Origin: Saprospiraceae bacterium
GTDB lineage: Bacteria > Bacteroidota > Bacteroidia > Chitinophagales > Saprospiraceae
DNA length: 64,000 nucleotides
NCBI GenBank assembly: GCA_016710265.1
Contig: JADJJL010000006.1
Location: forward strand, 124,001 to 188,000
Direction of reading: 5' to 3'
In this document: piece after piece, positions 46,410-56,024 of the stretch
How the letters are laid out: every line of letters starts with the position of its first letter
Position numbering within the stretch: position 1 is the first letter of the stretch
Program-made: the position numbers and the translations under genes
The notes under the pieces: model-generated
Database searches by the model: none
Seen by the model: only the letters and a program-made list of their open reading frames with translations
What the model was told of the DNA's origin: nothing

Positions 46410-47321
46410 ATGCAAAGATATAGGTTCAATACAATTGAAGCAAAAAAAATATTTATTATTTATATTATATTATTAATTAATATACAATATGTTCATTCTC
46501 AATATTATGATTATACGGGGGCCATCGTTATTGGCAATAAAGAGGTTCAGAGTTATAAAATAGTTTATGAGATGGAGGGGGACAAAGTCATGGGATATTC
46601 CCTTTCTGATTTAAATGGTAAAGGTGAAACCAAGTGTTTGATCAAAGGACAGATGAATCGTAAAAGTAAAACTCTGATATTTGAAGAATTACAAGTGGTC
46701 AGCACCAAGTCAAATGTTCCCTTGGATGAGTTTTGTCTGATGAAAGTACAAGGCCAGTTTGAAAAGAAACTGGGCAAAGAAATATTTCAAGGTTCATTTA
46801 GTTCAGTACCTCAAAAACCAGATCTGGAATGTGAACGAGGAAGTATCATTATGACTTCTACCAAAACACTGTACGAGGTAGCTGGTAAAATTTCAAACAA
46901 GATAGATTCTGTTTCTTCTAAAGACAGCATGGGCCAATTGATTAATTCCAAACTCTCAGACCTTAAAGGCTTGAAAGGAATTGAAGAAATCACGCACGCC
47001 TCCGTGACAAAATATAGATGGCGTTCTGATTCAGTAAAAATTGAAATTTGGGATGATAAATTAGAAGATGGTGACAAGGTGGCTATTTATAAAAATGGCG
47101 AACTTTTTATTAAAGAAATGACCATCACCAATTTACCAAAATCTATTAATCTGAGCTTTGGCTCTTTTCAAAAAATTGAAATTAAAGTAAAAGCTCTTTC
47201 AGAAGGTACTCATCCACCCAATACTGTTAAAATTACACTTCAGGATAAATCAGATAAACAATTGCTGATGACTCAATTAAAGAAAAATGAAGAAGCCACT
47301 ATTATTTTGAGTAAAAAATAA
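46410..47321 (+). CDS. Hypothetical secreted beta-rich protein
   Basis: 303 residues. A signal-like stretch (about residues 12-30, ending VHSQ) is followed by a beta-rich domain beginning YYDYTGAIVIGNKEVQSYKI, and a second part (about 200-303) with strand motifs such as VKIEIWDDKLEDGDKVAIYK and LQDKSDKQLLMTQLKKNEEA. The second part resembles small periplasmic binding or immunity-like beta-sandwiches seen widely in Bacteroidota, but I do not recognise a family. No T9SS sorting domain. Divergent from the YqaE-like gene, 15 bases between starts. Confidence 0.6.
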   Translation: MQRYRFNTIEAKKIFIIYIILLINIQYVHSQYYDYTGAIVIGNKEVQSYKIVYEMEGDKVMGYSLSDLNGKGETKCLIKGQMNRKSKTLIFEELQVVSTKSNVPLDEFCLMKVQGQFEKKLGKEIFQGSFSSVPQKPDLECERGSIIMTSTKTLYEVAGKISNKIDSVSSKDSMGQLINSKLSDLKGLKGIEEITHASVTKYRWRSDSVKIEIWDDKLEDGDKVAIYKNGELFIKEMTITNLPKSINLSFGSFQKIEIKVKALSEGTHPPNTVKITLQDKSDKQLLMTQLKKNEEATIILSKK

Positions 47322-47814
47322 TAGCTGCTTTTATGTAGTGTAATTTCATACTGAGCATTGGTAAATGCTTTGTTCAATCATTGCTCTACAACTAAAAAAG
47401 TCGGCAGAGTTTATTTTTCTTTGAGTACTTAAATACTTGTATTGGTTTTTGTCTAATTGAAATTATTATATTTTCTATTTCAATATTAGGATTGTCGCCA
47501 AAAACCAGCGAAAGGTTTGGAGAGCGGGAAATCCAGTCCCCTTGTACCCGAGGGGACGCCCGCTTGTAAAACCTGGTCACGCCGCCCTAGGTGTGATCGC
47601 CTTTTTTGGTGACGAGTTTTCTTTGCTTACTCGCTTACACGCTCCATCACTTGTCGCAGTGTCCTGCGACACTACGCTTTTAGCGTAGATCGTTCAGTCG
47701 TGGCCAAAAGAAAGTAAGAAATAAAATGAAGGATAAATTATGCAAACAGGAAATGGATCTCAAGATCCTATAAAATAAATAGTAAAAAATATTAAAAAAA
47801 ATATCTTCGAAAAA
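47322..47814. other. Non-coding 0.5 kb gap with several hairpins
   Basis: No conserved frame is convincing; a frame at 47392-47580 begins with GTG and has no recognisable domain. The region is more GC-rich than its flanks and full of inverted repeats, including GGTCAC/GTGATC and a CCCC...GGGG pair near 47540-47556, and two adjacent perfect hairpins at 47652-47688. It may be a dispersed intergenic repeat; this needs comparison with other contigs of the genome. Confidence 0.55.
47652..47688. repeat. Two adjacent perfect hairpins
   Basis: First hairpin: TGTCGCAG (47652-47659) with CTGCGACA (47664-47671), loop TGTC. Second hairpin: CTACGCT (47672-47678) with AGCGTAG (47682-47688), loop TTT. They are back to back without spacing. 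Neither is followed by a U-run, so they do not look like ordinary terminators. Confidence 0.6.
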
Positions 47815-49605
47815 TTAATTCAATTCCACAGACTTCTCTTTCTTAATAGCCGATTCCAATAAATGCATTTTATAAAATATCCCTTTATTTTCAATGAGCT
47901 CTTCATAGGTCCCTTGTTCCACAAGCAGACCATTTTCCAAAACATAAATTTTATCCATGTCTTTGGTTTGACTAATTCGATGTGTGATTAGAATCAATGT
48001 TTTTTGATCAAATCTTTGATGCAAATTTTGAACGATTTTTTCTTCAGTTCCCGCATCTACTGCAGATAGGCAATCATCCAATAAATAAATAGGAGTATCT
48101 CTCGCATAAGTTCTTGCAATACCTAAACGTTGCCTTTGCCCACCGGACAAGGTAATTCCTCTTTCTCCCAAAATGGTATCCAGGCCTTCTGGAAATTTTA
48201 AAACTTCCTGATCCATTCCTACAGATTCAAGCAATTTCATTAATTCTTCATCGCTAATATTTTGATCTTCTGCCAAACAAAACTTAATATTATTTCGAAT
48301 GGTATCTGAGAAAAGAAAAACATCTTGAGGTACATAAGAAATGGTACTTCTTAAATTTGACAAATTCCATTCGGGAAGATTTTTTGAACCTAATGTAATT
48401 TGTCCTTTTTGAATATCGTACATTCGAAGGATTAATTCTGCCAAAGTACTTTTTCCGGATCCGGTTCTTCCGACTATCGCGACATGCTCACCCTGTTTGA
48501 TACTCATCGACAGATCCACAATGACCGGATCTGATTCATCGTCATATTTGAAGTTCACTTGATCAAACTTAATTTCATAATTTTTCAGATCTTCTCCTTT
48601 ATAATTCCCTGATAATATATCGGGTTCCGTATCTAAAAATTCATTAATCCTCTTTTGTGATGCTTCTGCTTGTTGGATGATGGATGCACACCAACCAATG
48701 GCGGATACCGGCCAGGTCAACATGTTGATATAAATAACAAATTCTGCAATGTTTCCGGCGGTGACCGTGCCTTTGTATACATCAAGACCTCCAATGTAGA
48801 TAGTGATCAGTGTACTGATGCCAATCAATAAAAACATCGATGGGAAAAACATGGCATCCACTTTGGCTAAATTCATAGATAGATTTGAATATTCCTGACT
48901 TTCCTTATCAAATTTCTGAACCCAATCTCTTTCTTTATGAAAAGATTTTATAATCCTAATGCCACTAAATCCTTCCTGCGCAATGCTGGTTAAGACACCC
49001 AATTGTGTTTGGATTTGTGCTGACCTTTGGTGGATCAGATTACTGACTTTATAAATGATAAAGCTTAAAATAGGAAGCGGCAATAAAGTATAAACAGAAA
49101 GCCAAAAATTTACCTTAAACATGGTAAAAATGACAATGATAAACAATGTAATCAAGTTAAATCCATACAAAAAAGCAGGTCCAAGATACATCCGCACTTT
49201 ATTAACATCTTCGCTAATCCTGGACATGATGTCTCCTGTTTTGTTTCTTTTGAAAAATGCCAAATCCAATTGGAGGTAGTGATTAAATATTTTTTTGCGG
49301 AGATCATATTCTATTAGTCGAGACATCACAATGATGGTTTGTCTCATAAAGTACATAAAAACACCCATCAGCAATGCGCATCCTAAAACCATTAAGCCAA
49401 AATACATCAGATCTGAACTCAATTGGGAATTCAACTTAACTTCCGGCGATGAATTAATATAAGCCACAATTTTATCCAAGGCTTCGCGGATCAATTGTGG
49501 TTGAAAAATTCTGAATAAATTACTTAAAGTGATAAACAAGATCCCCCACAATAATTTGTTCTTGTATTTGACAATCAGAGGGTTGAGGCTGAATAAATGT
49601 TTCAA
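47815..49605 (-). CDS. ABC exporter, fused permease and ATPase (MsbA-like)
   Basis: 596 residues: an ABC type 1 membrane domain with about six helices (residues 20-320, with coupling-helix sequence YDLRKKIFNHYLQLDLAFFK) and a C-terminal nucleotide-binding domain. Walker A GRTGSGKST is near residue 378, Q-loop SYVPQDVFLFSDTI follows, signature LSGGQRQRLGIA, Walker B PIYLLDDCLSAVD and the H-loop LILITHR. Exporter type; substrate unknown (lipid, peptide or drug). Homodimer or heterodimer cannot be decided. It ends in a Lys/Glu-rich tail and is convergent with nothing nearby except the palindrome-rich gap. Confidence 0.88.
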   Translation of the reverse strand: MKHLFSLNPLIVKYKNKLLWGILFITLSNLFRIFQPQLIREALDKIVAYINSSPEVKLNSQLSSDLMYFGLMVLGCALLMGVFMYFMRQTIIVMSRLIEYDLRKKIFNHYLQLDLAFFKRNKTGDIMSRISEDVNKVRMYLGPAFLYGFNLITLFIIVIFTMFKVNFWLSVYTLLPLPILSFIIYKVSNLIHQRSAQIQTQLGVLTSIAQEGFSGIRIIKSFHKERDWVQKFDKESQEYSNLSMNLAKVDAMFFPSMFLLIGISTLITIYIGGLDVYKGTVTAGNIAEFVIYINMLTWPVSAIGWCASIIQQAEASQKRINEFLDTEPDILSGNYKGEDLKNYEIKFDQVNFKYDDESDPVIVDLSMSIKQGEHVAIVGRTGSGKSTLAELILRMYDIQKGQITLGSKNLPEWNLSNLRSTISYVPQDVFLFSDTIRNNIKFCLAEDQNISDEELMKLLESVGMDQEVLKFPEGLDTILGERGITLSGGQRQRLGIARTYARDTPIYLLDDCLSAVDAGTEEKIVQNLHQRFDQKTLILITHRISQTKDMDKIYVLENGLLVEQGTYEELIENKGIFYKMHLLESAIKKEKSVELN

Positions 49606-49731
49606 AGTATTGGAAGATAAAGGGCAAAGGTAGTCAAAGATTCAACTTCTAAAGACAACATTTACTTTGGATTTGGAGGATCTATTTATTTGACCGTATC
49701 TTTGAGACTTTACTTTTTAGTTATATTGAAC

Positions 49732-50716
49732 ATGATGACTCAAAGAATCACTTTGGATGAATTTATTGTGCAAACTCAGCAAGCTCACTTGTCCACCACA
49801 GGGGAATTCTCAGCATTGCTCAGGCATTTGGGGATCGCTGCTAAAATCATCAACAGAGTCGTCAACAAGGCTGGCTTAATGGATATTTTTGGCTCAGATG
49901 AGCAAACCAACTCAACCGGAGATACCGTCCAAAAATTGGATTTGTATGCCAATAAATTAATGATGGATTATATGTCCAATTCGGGAATTTGTGCTGGCGT
50001 AGCCTCTGAAGAAGAAGACTATTTTGTAGAATTTGGTGATCGTATTTCTTCTCAGAAAAATTATGTGGTTGTTACAGACCCCTTGGATGGATCTTCCAAT
50101 ATTGATGTAAATGTTTCAGTTGGGACCATTTTTGGAATTTATAAAAGAGTTTCTGCAACCAATGACCCACTTGAACTGCAAGACTTTTTGTCAGTCAGGA
50201 AAGCATCTTGTGGCTGCTGGGTATGTCTTGTATGGTACTTCTACCATGTTGGTCTATACTTATGGCGATGGTGTTTATGGCTTTACCTATGATCGGGGCA
50301 TTGGTGAGTTTTGCTTAAGTCATCCGAAGATGCAAATCCCAAAATTTGGAAATATATATTCCATCAATCAAGGCAATGCAGCTGCATTTAATGCATCTGT
50401 CACCCAATACCTGGAATATGTTACATCCCAAAATTATTCTCTTCGTTATATAGGGAGTATGGTTGCCGATGTTCATCGGACCATTTGCAAAGGAGGTATA
50501 TTTTTATACCCCTCGACTCAGAAAAATCCTTACGGGAAGTTGCGACTGCTTTATGAATGCAACCCTATGGCTATGATCATTGAGCAGGCAGGCGGAGTTT
50601 GTATTGATGAAAACAATAATAGGATTTTAGATCTAACTTTAAATGAGTTACATCAGAGAAGTACCATTGTATTGGGCGCGAAAGACAATGTCTTGGAATA
50701 CTGTAAATATATTTGA
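49732..50716 (+). CDS. fbp: Fructose-1,6-bisphosphatase class I (split by one base)
   Basis: Gluconeogenic enzyme opposing pfkA. The N-terminal part (49732 start, MMTQRITLDEFIVQTQ) carries the metal-binding VTDPLDGSSNIDVNVSVGTI motif. After a T5 run at 50185-50189 the frame shifts; removing one T joins it to QSGKHLVAAGYVLYGTSTML, YTYGDGVYGFTYD, RYIGSMVADVHRTI and GGIFLYPSTQ, all class I FBPase blocks. Corrected length 327 residues, as expected. A Met at 49690 exists but adds 14 residues. Uncorrected pieces: 49690-50292 and 50111-50716. Gluconeogenic flux matters for this organism, so the indel is probably a sequence error. Confidence 0.9.
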
Positions 50717-50725
50717 TAGACCTTA

Positions 50726-51619
50726 TTATTCAAAACTAAAGTAGTTCTTCATCTTTAAAAGCCATTCCTGATCAAAGTATCCGGTTTTGCTAATTTCTTC
50801 CAAATCATGGATTCTCTCATGATTTCTTCTGTATTTAACAATGAAATCAGCTTGCTTGCTTTCAATGTATGGATGTGCATCCAACTCATCTTTGTCAGAT
50901 TGATTAATCTTCAATAGCTTTATTTTTGAATTAAGGAAAAGAAAAGCTGTAATTTTTTGACAAACACTATCGGCAATTCCATACACTTCACAGACTTGTT
51001 CTATTTTGTAAAATCCTCCCAGTGATTCTCTAAATTTGACAATTCTACTGGCTAGCTTCTGTCCAATCCCAGGCAGTTGATCCCACTGCTCTTCATTGGC
51101 AGAGTTTATCTCAATTTTTATATCAGTCATTTTTACATGCTGGGTATCTTTGGAAATGTATTTTTTAAGATTGGATATAGAATCATGAATAGTGATGTAT
51201 GGAGCTAACTTATTAAATAGTTTTTCATCCATGCCATAAATTTTCCCAAACTGTTCTTTGGATTTTATTTTACCTCCTTTTTGAAGATACTTGTTTAGAT
51301 TATTGTACACTCGATCTGGCATTCCTATGTTACGGGCTGTTTCTAAATCCAGTTGATTGGGATCAAATGATTGTGGTACAGCATGATTTGAAGTTTTTAC
51401 TTTATCATATTTTTTGAATTCCTTTTTTGGCTTTTCAACGAATTCTGATTCTACTTGTGGGATTTGATGAATAATGGGATCTGACTTTACATGTACCACC
51501 ACCATTTGTTTCCAGAAATAGGGACCTAGAATAAATAATCCAAGAAGGACCAACATAATCGTCATTCCAGATCTTTCCTTTTTGCTAAGATACATTTCTT
51601 CAGTAATGCTTTTTCCCAT
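50726..51619 (-). CDS. ComEA-like helix-hairpin-helix DNA-binding protein
   Basis: 297 residues: an N-terminal membrane anchor (MTIMLVLLGLFILGPYF, residues 19-35), a Lys/Glu linker, and three to four helix-hairpin-helix units, for example ETARNIGMPDRVYNNLNKYL, IEINSANEEQWDQLPGIGQK, EQVCEVYGIADSVCQKI and a final LDAHPYIESKQADFIVKYR. In natural transformation ComEA binds incoming DNA in the periplasm and hands it to ComEC. The comEC gene lies immediately upstream (one base apart), supporting this role. Length is greater than ComEA of Gram-positives because of repeated HhH domains. Confidence 0.82.
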   Translation of the reverse strand: MGKSITEEMYLSKKERSGMTIMLVLLGLFILGPYFWKQMVVVHVKSDPIIHQIPQVESEFVEKPKKEFKKYDKVKTSNHAVPQSFDPNQLDLETARNIGMPDRVYNNLNKYLQKGGKIKSKEQFGKIYGMDEKLFNKLAPYITIHDSISNLKKYISKDTQHVKMTDIKIEINSANEEQWDQLPGIGQKLASRIVKFRESLGGFYKIEQVCEVYGIADSVCQKITAFLFLNSKIKLLKINQSDKDELDAHPYIESKQADFIVKYRRNHERIHDLEEISKTGYFDQEWLLKMKNYFSFE

Positions 51620-51620
51620 A

Positions 51621-53663
51621 TTAGAGCCGTTTTAGGTAGGTTCCTTGATCCAATAAGATCAAATGTGTGTTTTTATTTTGAAAAAATGCGGTAGCTAATT
51701 TCTTAAATTTTATCTCATTTTTTTTGCCGATGATGACATATTCTGGTAATGTATTTTGAAAATCGCTGGTGTCTAAGTATTTTTGATTTTCTAAAAGCAA
51801 AAAATTTATTTTATGGGATTCCGATAGACATCCATCCCAATAATTTTTATGGATGCAGATTTTGTCTTGCTGTTTTAGTGGAATACAATACGTTCTGTTT
51901 TCACTGCTTGGCATTTTTACGATGGTGTTTTTTTGTATTAAGCTCTTTCTGCACAATTTGCTTGGAACATATTTTCTGGAGTCTGTTTTAATAAAACTGT
52001 ACATTTCATTTCCTATTCTTAGTTCAGCCAGAATGTTTTGATGTTGTGAATAGAATATAATTTCACGACTGGATGTTAGACTTGTATATCTAATCGGCCA
52101 GACTAAACCCAGAAACGCAAAACAAGTAAAACAAGCCTGTATCCACTTCATACCTTTTGAATGCAACCAGGCATAAAGACTTAAGAATCCTGCCAAGGAT
52201 AACAAGACCTGTTCAGGAAAAATGGTGAGGTGGTCCAAATAGGGTAGAGGGAGTTCAGAGATTTTTTGAAAAGTAAGTAAGCCAATTTTTATTAGATGAG
52301 TACAAACTTGTCCGATTATTAAACCTAGTGTTGTACTGAAAATTTCGATAAAAACTAAAAGTATTCCTCCAAACATCAGTAAAAATGACAAAGGAATCCA
52401 AACCAGGTTGGCGATGATAAAGTAAATGGGGAAACTTCCGAAATGATAAATCGAAATAGGGGTAATAAGTATTTGCACGGCGACACTTACCGAAATTATT
52501 TTCATCAGATAATTATACCAAGTATGTATTCCCTTGATTATACTATAAACAGCTGTTTCAAATAATATAATACTCAACACCGCAACAACCGATAGTTGGA
52601 ATCCTATATCATAGATAAAACAAGGATTGTACATCATCATAGAGAATGCACTGCAAGCTAGGATATGGATGGAATGTGTTTGTCTTTTTAAATTTATTCC
52701 AAGTTCCAACAGACTGATCATCACTGCCGCTCGTACCACCGATGAACCCAATCCGGTGATAAATGAAAACGCCCAAATATTAAAAATGTGAAAGATTGGT
52801 GTAAACCTTTTTAAACCTGGAAAGAGTAAAACCAAGGCAAGCATACTCATTTTGCTCAAGGAATAGACAATGCCCAAATGTAAGCCTGATACAGCAAGAA
52901 TATGTGCAGTTCCGGTGGTCATAAATTGAGATTTAATGGTTTGATCCACCTGGCTTTTGTCACCCAACAACAATGCTATCATCAAGCCTGAAATGTCAGG
53001 ATCCAAAATCAATTTGCGAATGGCATCCTTCGTATAACATTTGGATTGATGTGCCCATTTGTAAATATTTGGTGCAGTAGTTTCTGAATGATGGCAAATT
53101 TCTGCATCAAAATGATCCGTGTAGTGTATATGTTGAGTGGAGAGATACGCTGAATAATTGAATTCATCGAATTCAGAGTTTTGTATGGGTCTAGTCAATT
53201 TTGAATCTAACCAAATGCTATCACCGGGACTCATTGACTGTTCAACAATAGTATATTTTAATCTGATCTTGGCTTTGGTATTTTTTGATTGTCCCGTTAA
53301 CTGAATAATAAGGTTGGTGCAATCATCAAATACTTCAATTTTTTGGATGATGGCCGGCATATTTTGCACTTCCAACTTTTCTAGGAGATTTAATTCGTGA
53401 TGATCTTTTTGATGCTGAGACCATCGGAGTTGGATCAGCAATGAAAGAGGAATCAAGTACAGTATGAACCAAGGGGAGGTGCCAGATTTGAATTTTACTA
53501 CTATAAAAATAGCCACCATTAAGCAAGCTGTGATGCTCAATGGCCAATAGCCTTTGAGAAGGTCCCCAAATCCAAAAAAGAGGCAGGTCCATGCTGCCAG
53601 AAAAATGAAAGGCTGAGAAATGAGTGATTTCATCATTTCTAGGGTGTTTATAGTTGATGGCAA
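51621..53663 (-). CDS. ComEC/Rec2 DNA-uptake channel
   Basis: 680 residues. The N-terminal OB-like domain (residues 70-200, PGDSIWLDSKLTRPIQ) is followed by the competence domain with about eight membrane helices; the signature TGTAHILAVSGLHLGIVYSL begins near residue 249 and GSSVVRAAVMISLLELG follows. The C-terminal part lacks the HxHxDH zinc signature of the metallo-beta-lactamase domain found in many ComEC proteins. This channel takes single-stranded DNA into the cytoplasm. It pairs with the ComEA-like gene directly downstream. A 28-base inverted repeat lies 36 bases upstream of the start, possibly regulatory. Confidence 0.85.
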   Translation of the reverse strand: MPSTINTLEMMKSLISQPFIFLAAWTCLFFGFGDLLKGYWPLSITACLMVAIFIVVKFKSGTSPWFILYLIPLSLLIQLRWSQHQKDHHELNLLEKLEVQNMPAIIQKIEVFDDCTNLIIQLTGQSKNTKAKIRLKYTIVEQSMSPGDSIWLDSKLTRPIQNSEFDEFNYSAYLSTQHIHYTDHFDAEICHHSETTAPNIYKWAHQSKCYTKDAIRKLILDPDISGLMIALLLGDKSQVDQTIKSQFMTTGTAHILAVSGLHLGIVYSLSKMSMLALVLLFPGLKRFTPIFHIFNIWAFSFITGLGSSVVRAAVMISLLELGINLKRQTHSIHILACSAFSMMMYNPCFIYDIGFQLSVVAVLSIILFETAVYSIIKGIHTWYNYLMKIISVSVAVQILITPISIYHFGSFPIYFIIANLVWIPLSFLLMFGGILLVFIEIFSTTLGLIIGQVCTHLIKIGLLTFQKISELPLPYLDHLTIFPEQVLLSLAGFLSLYAWLHSKGMKWIQACFTCFAFLGLVWPIRYTSLTSSREIIFYSQHQNILAELRIGNEMYSFIKTDSRKYVPSKLCRKSLIQKNTIVKMPSSENRTYCIPLKQQDKICIHKNYWDGCLSESHKINFLLLENQKYLDTSDFQNTLPEYVIIGKKNEIKFKKLATAFFQNKNTHLILLDQGTYLKRL

Positions 53664-53698
53664 AATTCAATTTATACCATTCATATTTTTAGTAGAAA

Positions 53699-53726
53699 TG
53701 GACAAAAACACATTGATTTTTGTCCA
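53699..53726. promoter_or_regulatory. Perfect inverted repeat upstream of comEC
   Basis: TGGACAAAAA (53699-53708) pairs with TTTTTGTCCA (53717-53726) across an eight-base loop. It lies 36 bases upstream of the comEC start at 53663 in the divergent region shared with typA. A regulator-binding site or leader hairpin is possible. Confidence 0.45.
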
Positions 53727-53844
53727 ATATGTAGAATTTTAAAATTGCAAAACAGAGTCACTATAATTCATATTAAAAAAATATTAATACGTAAATATCA
53801 GATTAATAAATGTAAATGTTTTGTTATTGTCTTCTGTTCCTGCT

Positions 53845-53872
53845 TTTGAAGGATTATTATTGGATAATTTTG
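53845..53872 (+). promoter_or_regulatory. Candidate Bacteroidota promoter for typA
   Basis: TTTG at 53845-53848 and TAATTTTG at 53865-53872 are separated by 16 bases, close to the TTG-N17 to 23-TAnnTTTG pattern of Flavobacteriia. The -7 box is 22 bases before the typA ATG. Best promoter candidate in the window. Confidence 0.5.
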
Positions 53873-53894
53873 CAACTTTATTTGTTATAACTTC

Positions 53895-55708
53895 ATGAAT
53901 CAGATTAGAAATATCGCCATTATTGCTCACGTCGACCACGGCAAAACAACCTAGTTGATAAAATTTTACACCAGACGAAACTCTTTAGAGACAATCAAGA
54001 AACTGGTGAACTTATCCTTGACAACAACGACCTTGAAAGAGAACGTGGTATTACCATCCTCGCCAAGAACGTGTCAGTAAGATACAAAGACATTAAAATC
54101 AACATCATCGACACTCCTGGTCACGCAGACTTTGGTGGAGAGGTTGAACGTGTCCTAAACATGGCGGATGGTGTTCTTTTGTTGGTGGATGCTTTTGAAG
54201 GTCCAATGCCGCAAACGCGATTCGTACTTCAAAAAGCTTTGGCCATGGGTAAAAAGGCCATCGTTGTCATTAATAAAGTAGATAAACTGAATTGCAGACC
54301 AGATGAAGTACATGATTCTGTTTTCGAACTGTTTTATAATCTGGAAGCAACTGAAGACCAATTGAACTTTCCAACAGCCTATGGATCATCCAAACATGGA
54401 TGGATGTCAGGCGATTATAAGAAACCAACTGAAGATATTTCGTTTCTTCTAGATATGATCATCGAGCATATTCCACCACCTCAATGTCCGGAAGGTAATT
54501 TGCAGATGATGATTTCATCTTTGGACTATTCTTCATTTATTGGAAGAATTGCCATTGGAAGAATTTCTCGTGGAGGATTAAAAGTCAACCAACCTGTTTC
54601 ATTAGTGAAAAGAGAAGGAGTGGTGATGAAGTCCAGAATTAAAGAACTTTACACTTTTGAGGGCTTGGGAAAAGCTAAAGTAGCAGAAGTACAGGCAGGA
54701 GACATATGTGGAATATTTGGAATCGATAATTTTGAAATTGGAGACACCGTTGCTGATTTTGAAAATCCAGAAGGGATGATTCCGATACAAGTAGATGAAC
54801 CTACCATGTGTATGCTGTTTACCATCAACAATTCTCCATTTTTTGGAAAAGAAGGAAAATTTGTTACCTCACGCCACATTCGTGAACGTCTTGAAAAGGA
54901 ATTAGAAAAAAATCTGGCGTTGAGAATGGAAGACACGGAAAGTCCGGATTCCTTTTTAGTATATGGAAGAGGGATTTTACACTTGAGTATATTAATAGAG
55001 ACCATGCGCCGCGAAGGTTATGAACTTCAGGTGGGTCAACCCCGTGTCATCGTTAAAGAAATTAACGGAGTAAAATGCGAGCCTATAGAATTATTGAGCA
55101 TTGATGTACCTGAAATCTCCACTGGAAAAATCATCGAATTTGTCAGCCAGCGCAAGGGAGAAATGACCCTCATGGAACAAAAAGGAGATTTGACCCACAT
55201 TGAATTTAATATACCTTCTAGAGGTTTGATTGGTTTAAGAAATCAATTACTAACTGCGTCCGCAGGAGAAGCCATCATAGCCCATCGCTTTTTGGATTTT
55301 GAACCATGGAAAGGAAATATACCATCCCGAACTATGGGTGTGTTTGTATCCAAAGAAATGGGTGCCTGTACAGGTTATTCTATCAATAACCTACAAGACC
55401 GAGGATCTTTCTTTATTGATCCAGGAGACAATATTTATGTGGGTCAAATCATTGGAGAACACATCCGTCCGGGAGATCTTGTGGTGAATGTCATCACGGG
55501 TAAAAAACTCACCAACATGAGAGCCTCCGGAAGTGATGGTACTACGCACATTACTCCTAAGCGAAATTTCTCTTTGGAAGAAGCTTTAGAATATATACAG
55601 GAAGATGAATACGTGGAATTAACACCCAAGTCCATCAGACTCCGCAAAGTAATACTAGACGAAAACGAACGCAAAAAAGCCTCCAAACAAATGGAGATGG
55701 CGGGATAG
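53895..55708 (+). CDS. typA: Translational GTPase TypA/BipA (one base missing)
   Basis: Ribosome-associated GTPase involved in large-subunit assembly under stress. The true start is ATG 53895 (MNQIRNIAIIAHVDHGKTT, G1 motif). A C is missing in the CC at 53950-53951; restoring it gives KTTLVDKILHQTKLFRDN and merges with the frame starting at 54071. G2 region ERERGITILAKNVS, G3 DTPGHADFGGE, G4 INKVDK, and the C-terminal TypA-specific domain (HRFLDFEPWKGNIPSRTMGV) follow. Corrected length 604 residues, standard. Without correction the frame seems to begin at 54071 and to lack the G1 motif. A TTTG-TAATTTTG promoter lies just upstream. Confidence 0.93.
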
Positions 55709-55764
55709 GCAATTTTTAATGGTTAATGATCAATGGTTAATTGATAATTGACAATGGACACTTG

Positions 55765-55996
55765 TCGCGCATGGCGCGAATGGAAAATTAGTCAATTAGT
55801 TAATGAATTAAAATTCAATTTTCAAATTGACAAAATGCGATGTTCGAAGTCTCCGAACTTCGAACGCAAATCTATGATCTAATTACTTTACCACAATAAT
55901 TCTTTCGGACTTTATCAATACCCCTCGTTCAAATAAATTTACAAGATAAATACCATTTGTTGGCGCAAGTGGAGCTTGTCCCGCGTATTCGCGGGA
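55765..55996. repeat. Cluster of three palindromes around an orphan sorting-domain tail
   Basis: Three perfect hairpins lie in the gap between typA and the next T9SS gene: TCGCGC-ATG-GCGCGA (55765-55779), GTTCGAAGT with ACTTCGAAC (55842-55865, six-base loop) and TCCCGCG with CGCGGGA (55979-55996, four-base loop). The GC-rich arms contrast with the AT-rich flanks. They could be terminators for the two converging genes or REP-like elements. Confidence 0.5.
55883..55975 (-). pseudogene. Orphan T9SS sorting-domain tail
   Basis: On the minus strand 30 codons read APLAPTNGIYLVNLF then ERGVLIKSERIIVVK and a stop at 55883-55885. This is the last strand pair of a T9SS sorting domain, very similar to the end of the neighbouring secreted protein (LPAGLYSVVIYERGAVVKTE, ending KIVVRD). 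No passenger or start precedes it. It probably derives from duplication and loss next to the 56025-57806 gene. Confidence 0.7.
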
Positions 55997-56024
55997 AACT
56001 TGTGCCTCCTAATTCTCTAATTGA

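Noticed and set aside
47392..47580. A 62-residue frame in the palindrome-rich gap
   Set aside because: It starts with GTG, is preceded closely by a stop, has no recognisable domain and consists largely of inverted-repeat sequence.
54071..54100. typA starting at 54071
   Set aside because: The upstream sequence from 53895 encodes the G1 motif HVDHGKTT; one missing base explains the apparent late start.
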